A stretch of 45,454 nucleotides of DNA from Rhizobium sp. ASV8 (GTDB lineage: Bacteria; Pseudomonadota; Alphaproteobacteria; Rhizobiales; Rhizobiaceae). Of this stretch, positions 1-7,230 are shown piece by piece. Position numbers and translations under genes: made by a program. Within the stretch, counting starts at the first letter, position 1. Each line of letters opens with the position of its first letter. The DNA lies in the NCBI RefSeq assembly GCF_016429255.1, contig NZ_JAELUG010000046.1, positions 1-45,454 on the forward strand, read 5' to 3'. The notes under the pieces are model-generated. The model was given only the letters and a program-made list of their open reading frames with translations. It searched no databases and was not told the origin of the DNA.

Positions 1-303
1 GGCCGAGACCACGACGATTGCCGCATCGAGCAATTGCAGTACACGCTCGACTTCGGCGATGAAGTCGGGATGGCCGGGCGTGTCGATGAGATTGACAACG
101 AGGTCATCGATCGTGAACGACACCACCGCGGCTGCAATCGTGATGCCGCGTTGTCGTTCGAGTTCGAGACTGTCTGTCTGGGTATTGCCACTATCGACGC
201 TGCCGAGCTTGTCGATGACGCCAATGTCAAAAAGGAATCGTTCTGTGAGGCTAGTTTTGCCTGCATCTACGTGGGCCAATATGCCCAAATTCAAAGTGCG
301 CAT
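1..303 (-). CDS. TetM/EF-G-like translational GTPase, N-terminal 101 residues (runs off the left edge)
   Basis: The visible part is the start of a translational GTPase. It has a G1 P-loop AHVDAGKT (residues 10-17), a G2 RGITI motif and a G3 DTPGH motif. The opening MRTLNLGILAHVDAGKTSL and the following LTER and DTPGHPDFI segments resemble the ribosomal-protection (TetM/TetO) branch more than housekeeping EF-G. Members of that branch bind the ribosome and hydrolyse GTP. Chromosomal rhizobial members are often only TetM-like and have no proven resistance role. The ATG (complement of 301-303) is the natural start. The C-terminal four fifths lie outside the window, so it cannot be judged whether the gene is intact. 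Family assignment is firm; resistance function is not claimed. Confidence 0.88.
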   Translation of the reverse strand, partial: MRTLNLGILAHVDAGKTSLTERFLFDIGVIDKLGSVDSGNTQTDSLELERQRGITIAAAVVSFTIDDLVVNLIDTPGHPDFIAEVERVLQLLDAAIVVVSA

Positions 304-498
304 GTTCCATCATCTTCTCAGAATTTCGGATTTGATTTTCGTGAGAAGTGAGTCGGCGCATTGGGGCCTCCAGGCACAGTTGATATCGGCTGGCACGGCT
401 CTCGAAGGTTGAGAGAACGCGCGGGGACACTCTTACAGCTGCTTTGTGAAATTCGTCAAGCGTGCTGGTGGCTGCCGATTTCGGCCCTGGCGCGGCAA

Positions 499-533
499 CA
501 AAACAAAACCGGCCGCGCGAAGCGCAGCCGGTT
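499..533 (-). terminator. Rho-independent terminator of rcdA
   Basis: A 7-bp stem AACCGGC/GCCGGTT (507-513 with 527-533) has an inner GC-rich extension. In the minus direction it is followed by a T-rich tract (complement of 499-506). It lies about 28 bases beyond the rcdA stop codon, the expected place and orientation. Confidence 0.8.
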
Positions 534-560
534 GAAATTCGTCATAATGCTCAGATCGGC

Positions 561-1076
561 TCAGTTGTTGCCGAAGGCCGTCTGCAGGAGGCTGAGCTGT
601 GCCTTGACGCTGTTCTGGTTGTCCGGAACGATTGCGGGCTCGGTCGGGCGGTAGATTTCGCGGTCGAGCAGGGCGACGCGGTTCTGCAGACGAAGCGAAC
701 GCTCGACGAGGTCGCGGAAGGATTCCGGCAGATCGTTCCAGCCGGGAGCGGTGCGATCGACGTTGAAGCCGTCGAGGCGAACCTTGTTCTTTTCCGCCAG
801 AACCTGATCGCGGGACATTTCACCGTTGTTGACGGCGCGCTGCAGTAGCAGCCAGGAGGCCATCTGCATGAGGCGGGTCGTCAGCCGCATGGATTCAGCG
901 GCGTAAAGCACGGAGGCCATGCGCGGCAGAACCTTGGAAGCGGCACGGCCCTGACCGTCCAGATAACCGGCGGTTTCCTCTACCAGCGACATGCCTTCCG
1001 AGTACAGCGCCCTGAACTGTGCCGACGATGCCGCATGGCCAGCAAAGCTGATGGTGTTCAACCCAAGTTCCGACAT
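561..1076 (-). CDS. rcdA: DUF1465 protein, RcdA-type protease adaptor (regulator of CtrA degradation)
   Basis: This 171-residue helical protein of the DUF1465 family begins MSELGLNTISFAGHA. The Caulobacter member RcdA works with CpdR and PopA to deliver the cell-cycle regulator CtrA to ClpXP. Rhizobial members are assigned the same role by homology. The start at 1076 is preferred over an upstream in-frame codon at 1103, because GCAGGGA lies about ten bases before 1076 and no ribosome site precedes 1103. The C-terminal tail is polar, as in the family. The gene stands alone, with a hairpin terminator after it. The family assignment is strong; the role in this organism is inferred. Confidence 0.88.
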   Translation of the reverse strand: MSELGLNTISFAGHAASSAQFRALYSEGMSLVEETAGYLDGQGRAASKVLPRMASVLYAAESMRLTTRLMQMASWLLLQRAVNNGEMSRDQVLAEKNKVRLDGFNVDRTAPGWNDLPESFRDLVERSLRLQNRVALLDREIYRPTEPAIVPDNQNSVKAQLSLLQTAFGNN

Positions 1077-1250
1077 CGAATAAATCCCTGCTTCACGCAA
1101 CACTTTTGTTCAGGAAAAGCCGGTCAAGTCCCTAAGAGCTTTCGGCATCCGCTTTTATGACTTTAAGATGGTGGTTTTAACTGAAATCCGCAAGACGATT
1201 CTTAAGAAAGGGTTAATCTCCACAGTTTCGTCGCGGGAGACGATACATGG

Positions 1251-1278
1251 CAAAAAAGAAGAGCCGCAAAAGCGGCTC
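1251..1278 (-). terminator. Rho-independent terminator
   Basis: A perfect 7-bp stem GAGCCGC/GCGGCTC (1261-1267 with 1272-1278) with an AAAA loop is followed, reading the minus strand, by a T-rich run (complement of 1251-1260). It ends whatever transcript comes from the DUF1192 side. It lies only 24 bases after the stop of the candidate 31-codon gene at 1302-1397, against about 170 bases after the DUF1192 stop. Confidence 0.82.
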
Positions 1279-1301
1279 TCAAGGTAAAACAGGGAGAAAA
1301 A

Positions 1302-1397
1302 TCAGACCAATTCGCCAAGTGAAGGAACCGTCTGAGTCCAGAGCGAATCTGGATGATCATAGTAATATGTCGTAAAGCTTAATATTCTGTTGAGCAT
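1302..1397 (-). CDS. Candidate small protein, 31 residues
   Basis: This is an open frame of 31 codons plus stop, ATG at 1397 and TGA at 1302-1304. The product starts MLNRILSFTTYYYDHPD and ends in SLGELV, with a tyrosine run and an amphipathic N-terminus. It lies between the DUF1192 gene and a strong terminator that begins 24 bases after its stop, the spacing expected for a real last gene. Against it: the ribosome site is weak (only TTGAG upstream), and the first codons include AGA, ATA and TTA, which are rare in this genome. No family is recognised. It could be the 3' untranslated region of the DUF1192 transcript or a small RNA. Confidence 0.4.
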   Translation of the reverse strand: MLNRILSFTTYYYDHPDSLWTQTVPSLGELV

Positions 1398-1444
1398 GTC
1401 TCAATGTTGAGCTTGCCACCCGAGGTTTTGTTGATCGTGCGCCC

Positions 1445-1636
1445 TCAGAAACGAAAGAGGCCTTCCGCCGCCTTGCGGCCGGATGCTTTGGTGGCAACTT
1501 CCTCTTCCAGTCTCGTAATTTCGCTTTTGAGCAGCGCTATGCGGTTGTTCAGTTCGTCGACCGACAACAGGGACAGGTCGCTGCCGATCTCATGCGCCGA
1601 TGGCTGCTGCGGACGATCGTCGTCGAAAATGCTCAT
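1445..1636 (-). CDS. DUF1192 family small protein
   Basis: This 63-residue protein of a family confined to alphaproteobacteria has no known function. It has the typical N-terminus MSIFDDDRPQQPSAHEIG, a central leucine-rich helix likely to form a coiled coil (about residues 24-50), and the conserved ending GRKAAEGLFRF. AAGGAG lies about ten bases before the ATG. The start is 28 bases after the stop of the MFS gene on the same strand, so the two are probably co-transcribed. Confidence 0.88.
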   Translation of the reverse strand: MSIFDDDRPQQPSAHEIGSDLSLLSVDELNNRIALLKSEITRLEEEVATKASGRKAAEGLFRF

Positions 1637-1664
1637 TTCGGCTTCTCCTTTTCCTGCAAAGGGA

Positions 1665-2939
1665 TCAGGTGCCGTAATTTACAGATGTATCGTCCTTTTT
1701 TGAAGTCTCGCTTCGCGCAAGCGTCATGCTCTCGGGCGTGATCATCTGAGCGTTGGCCGACGGCATGGTCGTGTACGAGTCGCGGTCGCCGGCGGGCTTG
1801 GCGGCGCGGCGGCGGCTGCGGAAGATCGAATAGGTGGTGATCAGCACGTGGGCGAGAGCGGTCAGGAAGAAAAGCGAATAGGGACCGACCGCAGACATGA
1901 TCGGGCCGCCGATCGTCGGGCCGATGATCGTGCCGATGCCGTAGAGCAGCAGCAGGCCGCCGGAAACCTTGACGAAATCCTCCGGCGCGGCGAAGTCGTT
2001 GGCATGGGCGACGGCGATCGGGTAGAGCGTGTTGGCGAAGGCGCCGTAGATCACCACCATGCTGATGAGGAAATACGGGCTGGCTGGTTGCAATAGGAAG
2101 AGCAGCAGCCCGTCCACAGCGGCGATGGCGGCCATGCCTGCCAGTACGTAGCGTCGATCGATGCGATCTGAAAGGCGGCCGGCCGGCAGCTGCATGACGG
2201 CGCCGGCAAAGATGGTCAGGCTCATCATCAGCGCGATGTCGCCTCCGGAAAGGCCGGCATTGGCGCCGAAGACGGCGCCAAGCGTGCCATAGGCGCCGTT
2301 GGCGATGCCCACCAGCAGGATGCCGAGCGAGGCAACCGGCGAATTTCGATAAAGTGCCTTCAGATCGAGGCTGACGGCTTTCAGCGGCTGGGGGGAGGCT
2401 GCAGTCGACAAGGTGGTCGGCAGCATGGCGACACAGTAGCAGATGCCGCAGAACATGAAGAGGATCGGCGTGTGAATATCGGCAAAGGGCACCATCATCT
2501 GGCCCGCAACGGCGCCGATGAGGGTGATGCCGATGTAGAGCGAGAAGATCGCGCCGCGGCTCTCGTTGGTCGCGCGTTCGTTGAGCCAGCTTTCGATAAT
2601 CATCGAGGTGCCGGCCGTGCAGAAGCCGGTGACGGCGCGCAGCGCCACCCACCAAGTCGCATCGACGACGATGCCGGTCAAAAGCGCGATGATGGCGATG
2701 ACGGAAATGAAGCCCGAGAAGGCCCGGACATGGCCGATGCGCCGAACGAGTTTCGGCGCGGTCAGGCAGCCGAGAACGAAGCCGGTGGCCCAGGTCGTGC
2801 CGAGCAGGCCGAGCGTCGTTGTCGCATAGCCTTCCGCCGTGCCGCGCATGGGCAGCAACAGGCTATGCAGGCCGTTTCCCGTAAATAGGAAGAGCGTTCC
2901 GAACAGCAGGGCCAATACGGGCAAAATATTTCTTTTCAT
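1665..2939 (-). CDS. MFS transporter (YcaD-like branch)
   Basis: This 424-residue major facilitator protein has about twelve hydrophobic helices. The motif ESWLNERATNESRG between helices 4 and 5 is characteristic of the YcaD-like branch. Substrates of this branch are not established. The start at 2939 (MKRNILPV) has AGGTGGGGAG directly upstream; an in-frame ATG at 2954 would put that ribosome site inside the gene. The protein ends in a hydrophilic tail of about 45 residues after the last helix. DUF1192 follows 28 bases downstream, so the two form a likely operon. No neighbouring gene points to a substrate. Confidence 0.88.
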   Translation of the reverse strand: MKRNILPVLALLFGTLFLFTGNGLHSLLLPMRGTAEGYATTTLGLLGTTWATGFVLGCLTAPKLVRRIGHVRAFSGFISVIAIIALLTGIVVDATWWVALRAVTGFCTAGTSMIIESWLNERATNESRGAIFSLYIGITLIGAVAGQMMVPFADIHTPILFMFCGICYCVAMLPTTLSTAASPQPLKAVSLDLKALYRNSPVASLGILLVGIANGAYGTLGAVFGANAGLSGGDIALMMSLTIFAGAVMQLPAGRLSDRIDRRYVLAGMAAIAAVDGLLLFLLQPASPYFLISMVVIYGAFANTLYPIAVAHANDFAAPEDFVKVSGGLLLLYGIGTIIGPTIGGPIMSAVGPYSLFFLTALAHVLITTYSIFRSRRRAAKPAGDRDSYTTMPSANAQMITPESMTLARSETSKKDDTSVNYGT

Positions 2940-3087
2940 GCTCCCCACCTTCATGCGGATCCGCTTAAGGAACCGATAAGGCAGGATCCCACCTGCCTGA
3001 TTTCACTATTGATTGTGTCCCGGATTGCCGCTATCGGCCTGTAGAAACAGTCTGTTGGCGCGGAAAAATGTCCGTCCTATGACGATT

Positions 3088-3136
3088 AGAGCATGATCGC
3101 GAAAACTGTGCAGCGGTTTTTGGTCGCGGCTGCTCT
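3088..3136. repeat. Rhizobial hairpin repeat, single module
   Basis: AGAGCA (3088-3093) pairs with TGCTCT (3131-3136), with CGCG/CGCG inside. The core AAAACTGTGCAGCGGTTTT matches the complement of part of the composite repeat near 16.5 kb at all but one of 19 positions. It lies between the divergent MFS gene and the small gene at 3164. Confidence 0.65.
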
Positions 3137-3163
3137 CACTCTTGCGCAAACGGGGAAGATAAC

Positions 3164-3325
3164 GTGACAAAAGCCATCGCGGTGCTGCTGTTGCTCGCCA
3201 TGGCGGTGCAGCTCATCAAGCCCTTGGGGCTGCCGGGGCTCCGGCGCCGGGCCGATTTCTGGAAGATCGCCATCATCGCTTTTGGCGTCTGGACGATCGC
3301 TCTGATCATTAACGAGACGTTTTAG
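3164..3325 (+). CDS. Small hydrophobic protein, 53 residues
   Basis: GTG start at 3164 with GGGGAAG about six bases upstream; TAG at 3323-3325. The product starts MTKAIAVLLLLAMAVQLIKP. It has two hydrophobic stretches (about residues 4-18 and 34-50) joined by a basic loop, GLRRRADFWK, with a positive-inside pattern of two membrane passes. The codon choice is typical of the surrounding genome. No function is known to me. The gene stands alone between the MFS gene (divergent) and the phzF-like gene (convergent). Confidence 0.7.
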   Translation: MTKAIAVLLLLAMAVQLIKPLGLPGLRRRADFWKIAIIAFGVWTIALIINETF

Positions 3326-3372
3326 GGCGTTTTGGCCCAATTTGGACCCTTTGACGGGTCCAGTCCTCCGCT

Positions 3373-4290
3373 TCAGAGCAAGATCTCGCCGCGCATGACG
3401 TGGACGCTGCTGCCGGTCAGAAAGACTTCGTTTACCATGCCGACGGTTTTGCTGATCTCGACGCCGATCACGCTGCGTCTTCCCATCTCCACGCCCTGCT
3501 CGATTGTGATGTTCACTTCCGCGTCCGGTGCCGGCAGCAGTGAGGTAAGGTAAGCGCCGAGCGCTGCGGAAGCGCTACCGGTCGCAGGATCCTCGGTGAC
3601 GTTGTCGAGCGGGGCAAACATACGGGCGCGGATATGCCACGGGTTTTCCGCCGAGCGTACATAGAGAAACAGCGAAAAGCCGGTCTTGTCTTCCTTGTGT
3701 CGTGCCGCGGCCTCGGTGAACACGGCGGCGTTCGGCTGCGCCTTGCCGAGCGTTGCGAGACTGTCTAGCTCCGCAAAGGCAAAAGGCAGACCGACGGATG
3801 CGAATGTCGGTGCGTGGGTGGTGCACAGGATCGACTGCGGATCGATCTGTACGCAACGCGCGATCAAATCTTCGGCGATGGTCTCGCCGGTCGTGAGCTT
3901 TGCAGGCGCACGGATCCGCGCGCCTGTGACGCCGGAAGCATCGCGCAGCATCGTCACTTCCACCAGGCCGGCATCTTCTTCGAAGGTCAGCCGGTCACCG
4001 GCCGGCTTCCCGAATATTTCCGATTGCTGGCCGAGGACGAAAGCGGTGCCGACATTGGGGTGGCCGGCAAAAGGGATCTCGGCGGTCGGCGTAAAGATAC
4101 GGACCCGTGCAGTATGGTCGGGATTATCAGGCGGCAGCACGAAGGTCGTTTCCGAATAGCCGAATTCGGCTGCGATCTTCTGCATTGCGCCGCTGCTCAG
4201 CCCGCGGGCATCCAGAATGACGGCCAGCGGATTGCCGGCGAAGCGCTCCGAGGTGAAGACGTCGACGGTGACATAGGCGACAGTGTTCAT
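3373..4290 (-). CDS. PhzF family isomerase/epimerase-like protein
   Basis: This 305-residue protein has the two-fold diaminopimelate-epimerase-like architecture of PhzF. Visible family motifs are FAGNPLAVI near the N-terminus, GYSETTFVL carrying the likely catalytic glutamate (E47), GHPNVGTAFVL, and DPATGSASAALGAYL near the C-terminus, which forms a phosphate- or carboxylate-binding loop. True PhzF isomerises dihydro-3-hydroxyanthranilate in phenazine synthesis. No phenazine genes are here, so this is one of the many chromosomal PhzF-like proteins with unknown substrate. The ATG at 4290 has GGGAG upstream. Confidence 0.9.
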   Translation of the reverse strand: MNTVAYVTVDVFTSERFAGNPLAVILDARGLSSGAMQKIAAEFGYSETTFVLPPDNPDHTARVRIFTPTAEIPFAGHPNVGTAFVLGQQSEIFGKPAGDRLTFEEDAGLVEVTMLRDASGVTGARIRAPAKLTTGETIAEDLIARCVQIDPQSILCTTHAPTFASVGLPFAFAELDSLATLGKAQPNAAVFTEAAARHKEDKTGFSLFLYVRSAENPWHIRARMFAPLDNVTEDPATGSASAALGAYLTSLLPAPDAEVNITIEQGVEMGRRSVIGVEISKTVGMVNEVFLTGSSVHVMRGEILL

Positions 4291-4456
4291 GGCGGCTCCC
4301 AGTGCATCTATAGGATCGGGAGGATATAACCGCTGAGGGACGATGGCTGAAGGAGAGAACTTGTGTCCATGACAAGTTCACGAGCGGCCCGGCCCCGGAT
4401 TTATGCATTGCACGCATCGCGCGGGCACGGCTTTCCGCGCGTGGCCAAGGGCCGCG

Positions 4457-5731
4457 TCAATTACCCTGGAACTGTTTCAGCAGGCTGGACCATAACTCGA
4501 CCAGTTCGGCGCTGCCGGCATCGGCCGGTTTGGCGCGCACCGCCGTATGGACCAGGACCAGATGTGTCGTCGGATCGACGATGATGCGCTGACCTGCCCG
4601 ACCGTCGAGAAAGAACGTTCGGCGCGGGCCGGGCATCAGCCAGGTTTGATAGCCGTAGCCCCACGGGTTGGTCTCGTGATTTACGGCGAGGAACGAGCCC
4701 TGCTGGACCGGCTGCGTCGCATCCAGCAGCCATTGGCGCGGTATGATCTGACGGCCGTTCAGCGCACCGTCATGGGCGAGCAATAGACCAAAGCGGGCGT
4801 AATCGCGAAGTGTCGCGCTAAAACAGCAATAGCCGACTTCCTGGCCCGTGCTGTCGACCTGCCAGTTGGCGCTCGCTTCCGCGCCCATCGGCTGCCATAT
4901 GCGGGATTGCAGATAATCCGACATCGTCATGTGGGTGGCGTGCGTCAGGACCAGGCTCAGCCCTTCGGTATCGAGATTGCTGTAGTGCCAGACGGTGTCG
5001 GGAGGTGCCACCCGCTTGTTGAAACGGGAGACGGCCGTGATGGGGTCCAGCCTTTCCGGACCGAGCAGTGAATTGCTGAGCCGGATGTTGTCGTCGGGAT
5101 TGCCGAAGTTTTCGGTGAAGGCAATGCCGGAGGCCATATGCAACAATGCGCGTATCGGCGTGCTGCCCATCTCGGTACCCTTCAACTCCGGCACATAGGT
5201 CTGCACGGTATCGTCGACGGAGTGGATGGCGCCTTCGGAAATGGCGATGCCGATCAGCATGCCGGTCAAGGTTTTTGCCATGGATTGCGAGACAAGGCGG
5301 TCCCGATCGGTGCGGCCGTATTGGTAGTGTTCGAACAGGATCGTGTCGTTACGTGCGATCAGCAATCCCGTTGTGGGATTGGTGTCGAGATACTTCGCCA
5401 ACGAGGCCGTTTCCTTGCCGAATGCGAACTTGACCGAGATCTCGGCTGCAGCGCGCAGCAGTGGCAACGGGCGTTCGGCTGGAGCGACCGTGTGCGTCGG
5501 CGCCAGTTGATCGGCGTGACTGAAGTTGCCGATCATGTTTTGCTGCTTGCCCATTGGTGGGCTTAGCGACGGGCCTGTGGGATAGCCGAGTTTCTCACCA
5601 TAGGCCTCCGCATCCGGTCCGGTCGGGGAAAAGACAGGGTTGGCCGGCTGTAGCTGCTGGGCGCGCGCAGCATCTACTTGAAAAACCATCACCACGGCAA
5701 GAACAGCAACAAGACTGCGCCAGGCAAACAT
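4457..5731 (-). CDS. Exported serine hydrolase, class C beta-lactamase / penicillin-binding fold
   Basis: This 424-residue protein starts with a Sec signal peptide ending AARA-QQ (cleavage near residue 24), so it is likely periplasmic. SMAK (S150 to K153) is the catalytic SxxK motif and YSN (250-252) is the second active-site motif, as in the Beta-lactamase (serine hydrolase) family. The family includes esterases, D-amino-acid peptidases and beta-lactamases, and the substrate cannot be told from sequence. The ATG at 5731 is chosen over a TTG at 5746 because GAGGGG sits about seven bases before it. The gene lies downstream of the pgk terminator, so it probably has its own promoter in 5732-5890. 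Confidence 0.88.
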   Translation of the reverse strand: MFAWRSLVAVLAVVMVFQVDAARAQQLQPANPVFSPTGPDAEAYGEKLGYPTGPSLSPPMGKQQNMIGNFSHADQLAPTHTVAPAERPLPLLRAAAEISVKFAFGKETASLAKYLDTNPTTGLLIARNDTILFEHYQYGRTDRDRLVSQSMAKTLTGMLIGIAISEGAIHSVDDTVQTYVPELKGTEMGSTPIRALLHMASGIAFTENFGNPDDNIRLSNSLLGPERLDPITAVSRFNKRVAPPDTVWHYSNLDTEGLSLVLTHATHMTMSDYLQSRIWQPMGAEASANWQVDSTGQEVGYCCFSATLRDYARFGLLLAHDGALNGRQIIPRQWLLDATQPVQQGSFLAVNHETNPWGYGYQTWLMPGPRRTFFLDGRAGQRIIVDPTTHLVLVHTAVRAKPADAGSAELVELWSSLLKQFQGN

Positions 5732-5897
5732 GCGGCAACCCCTCAATTAAGCCCCTCTATAATAGGCGGGACAAGCTAGTGCCGCGCTTTCGTGACATCT
5801 GTTTGACATGATTGCTTTCCGATGCCGCATCAAGCCATCATTTTATTGTCTTGCCCTGTCATGGATGTCGGGCTGCTGGACGTCTATTAGCTGAAAG

Positions 5898-5928
5898 CAA
5901 AAAACCGCGAAAGGTTTAGCTTTCGCGG
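5898..5928 (-). terminator. Rho-independent terminator of pgk
   Basis: A perfect 9-bp stem CCGCGAAAG/CTTTCGCGG (5905-5913 with 5920-5928), with a six-base loop, is followed in the minus direction by six Ts (complement of 5899-5904). It lies 30 bases after the pgk stop codon. Confidence 0.9.
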
Positions 5929-5957
5929 CTTTCGTTGTTCATGACAAGGCAGTTTGA

Positions 5958-7157
5958 TTATTTGCCGTGCAGAACGGCGACGCCCGGAAGGACCTTGCCT
6001 TCCATCCATTCGAGGAAGGCACCGCCCGCCGTCGAGACATAGGTGAAATCGTCGGTGACGCCGGCGTGATTCAGCGCCGAAACGGTGTCGCCGCCGCCAG
6101 CGACCGAGGTCAGCTTGCCGGACTTGGTGCATTCGGCTGCATATTTGGCAACCGCGACCGTTGCGGCATCGAAGGGGGCGATTTCGAAGGCGCCGAGCGG
6201 GCCGTTCCAGACGAGCGTCGTGGCGCGGCCAATCCAGCTGTTGATCGCTTCAATCGACTTCGGGCCGACATCGAGTACCATGGCATCGGCCGGGATGGCT
6301 TCGATGGCAACGACTTCGTTGTCGGCGCCGGCCTTGAATTCGCGTGCGATGACGCCGTCTTCAGGCAGCACGATCGCGCAGCCGGAGGCGGCTGCTTCGA
6401 TCATGATCTGCTTGGCGGTGTCGGCGAGATCGTGCTCGCAGAGCGACTTGCCGACATTGGTGCCACGGGCGGCGAGGAAGGTGTTGGCCATACCGCCACC
6501 GATGACAAGCGCGTCGACCTTCTTCACGAGGTTCATCAGAAGATCGATTTTGGTGGAAACCTTGGCGCCGCCAACGATTGCGACGACCGGGCGCACCGGA
6601 TTGCCGAGGCCCTTTTCCAGCGCTTCGAGCTCAGCCTGCATGGTGCGGCCTGCGTAGGCCGGCAGCAACTGGGCGAGACCCTCGGTCGATGAATGGGCGC
6701 GGTGCGCGGCGGAGAAGGCGTCGTTGACGTAGATATCGCCATTGGCGGCGAGCGCCTTGGTGAAGTCTGCTTCGTTCTTCTCTTCGTTCTTGTGGAAGCG
6801 GGTGTTCTCAAGCAACAGGATGTCGCCATTGCTCATCTTGGCAACGGCGTCGGCTGCCGACACGCCGACGCAGTCGGAGGCGAAGAGAACGGCATGGTCC
6901 AGAACTTCTTCGACGGCCGGTACGATCAGGCCGAGCGAGAGGTCCGGTGAGGGGCCATCCTTCGGGCGGCCGAAATGGGCGAGCAGGATGACCTTGGCAC
7001 CCTTCTGCGACAATTCGAGAATCGTCGGCGCGACGCGCTCGATACGGGTCGTGTCGGTGACTTTGCCATCCTTGACCGGCACGTTGAGGTCGACGCGTAC
7101 GAGCACGCGCTTGCCGGTGATGTCGTTGAGATTGTCAAGGGTTTTGAAGGCGGCCAT
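5958..7157 (-). CDS. pgk: Phosphoglycerate kinase
   Basis: This 399-residue cytosolic enzyme transfers phosphate between 1,3-bisphosphoglycerate and ADP in glycolysis and gluconeogenesis. The N-terminal substrate signature [11 protein letters not shown] is present, as are HFGRPK, the hinge-region GGAKVSTKI, and the nucleotide-binding GGGDTVSAL near the C-terminus. Length is normal for the family. The gene follows cvrA on the same strand (73 bases apart) and ends in its own terminator. In this genome cvrA and a glycolipid-binding-domain gene separate it from gap and tkt, although all four genes run in the same direction. Confidence 0.97.
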   Translation of the reverse strand: MAAFKTLDNLNDITGKRVLVRVDLNVPVKDGKVTDTTRIERVAPTILELSQKGAKVILLAHFGRPKDGPSPDLSLGLIVPAVEEVLDHAVLFASDCVGVSAADAVAKMSNGDILLLENTRFHKNEEKNEADFTKALAANGDIYVNDAFSAAHRAHSSTEGLAQLLPAYAGRTMQAELEALEKGLGNPVRPVVAIVGGAKVSTKIDLLMNLVKKVDALVIGGGMANTFLAARGTNVGKSLCEHDLADTAKQIMIEAAASGCAIVLPEDGVIAREFKAGADNEVVAIEAIPADAMVLDVGPKSIEAINSWIGRATTLVWNGPLGAFEIAPFDAATVAVAKYAAECTKSGKLTSVAGGGDTVSALNHAGVTDDFTYVSTAGGAFLEWMEGKVLPGVAVLHGK

Positions 7158-7230
7158 GGGGAGGATCCAGTGTTGTTGGTGGCGTGAAGCGCGCAGACCA
7201 TACTACGGATGATCGGAGACGCAAGGACAT

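Noticed and set aside
1..303. Tetracycline resistance gene
   Set aside because: Only the GTPase N-terminus is visible, and chromosomal TetM-like GTPases in rhizobia need not confer resistance.
1247..1375. 42-codon basic frame on the plus strand, with GGGAGA upstream
   Set aside because: It runs through the stem and T run of a clear minus-strand terminator, and its lysine-rich start is simply the complement of that T run.
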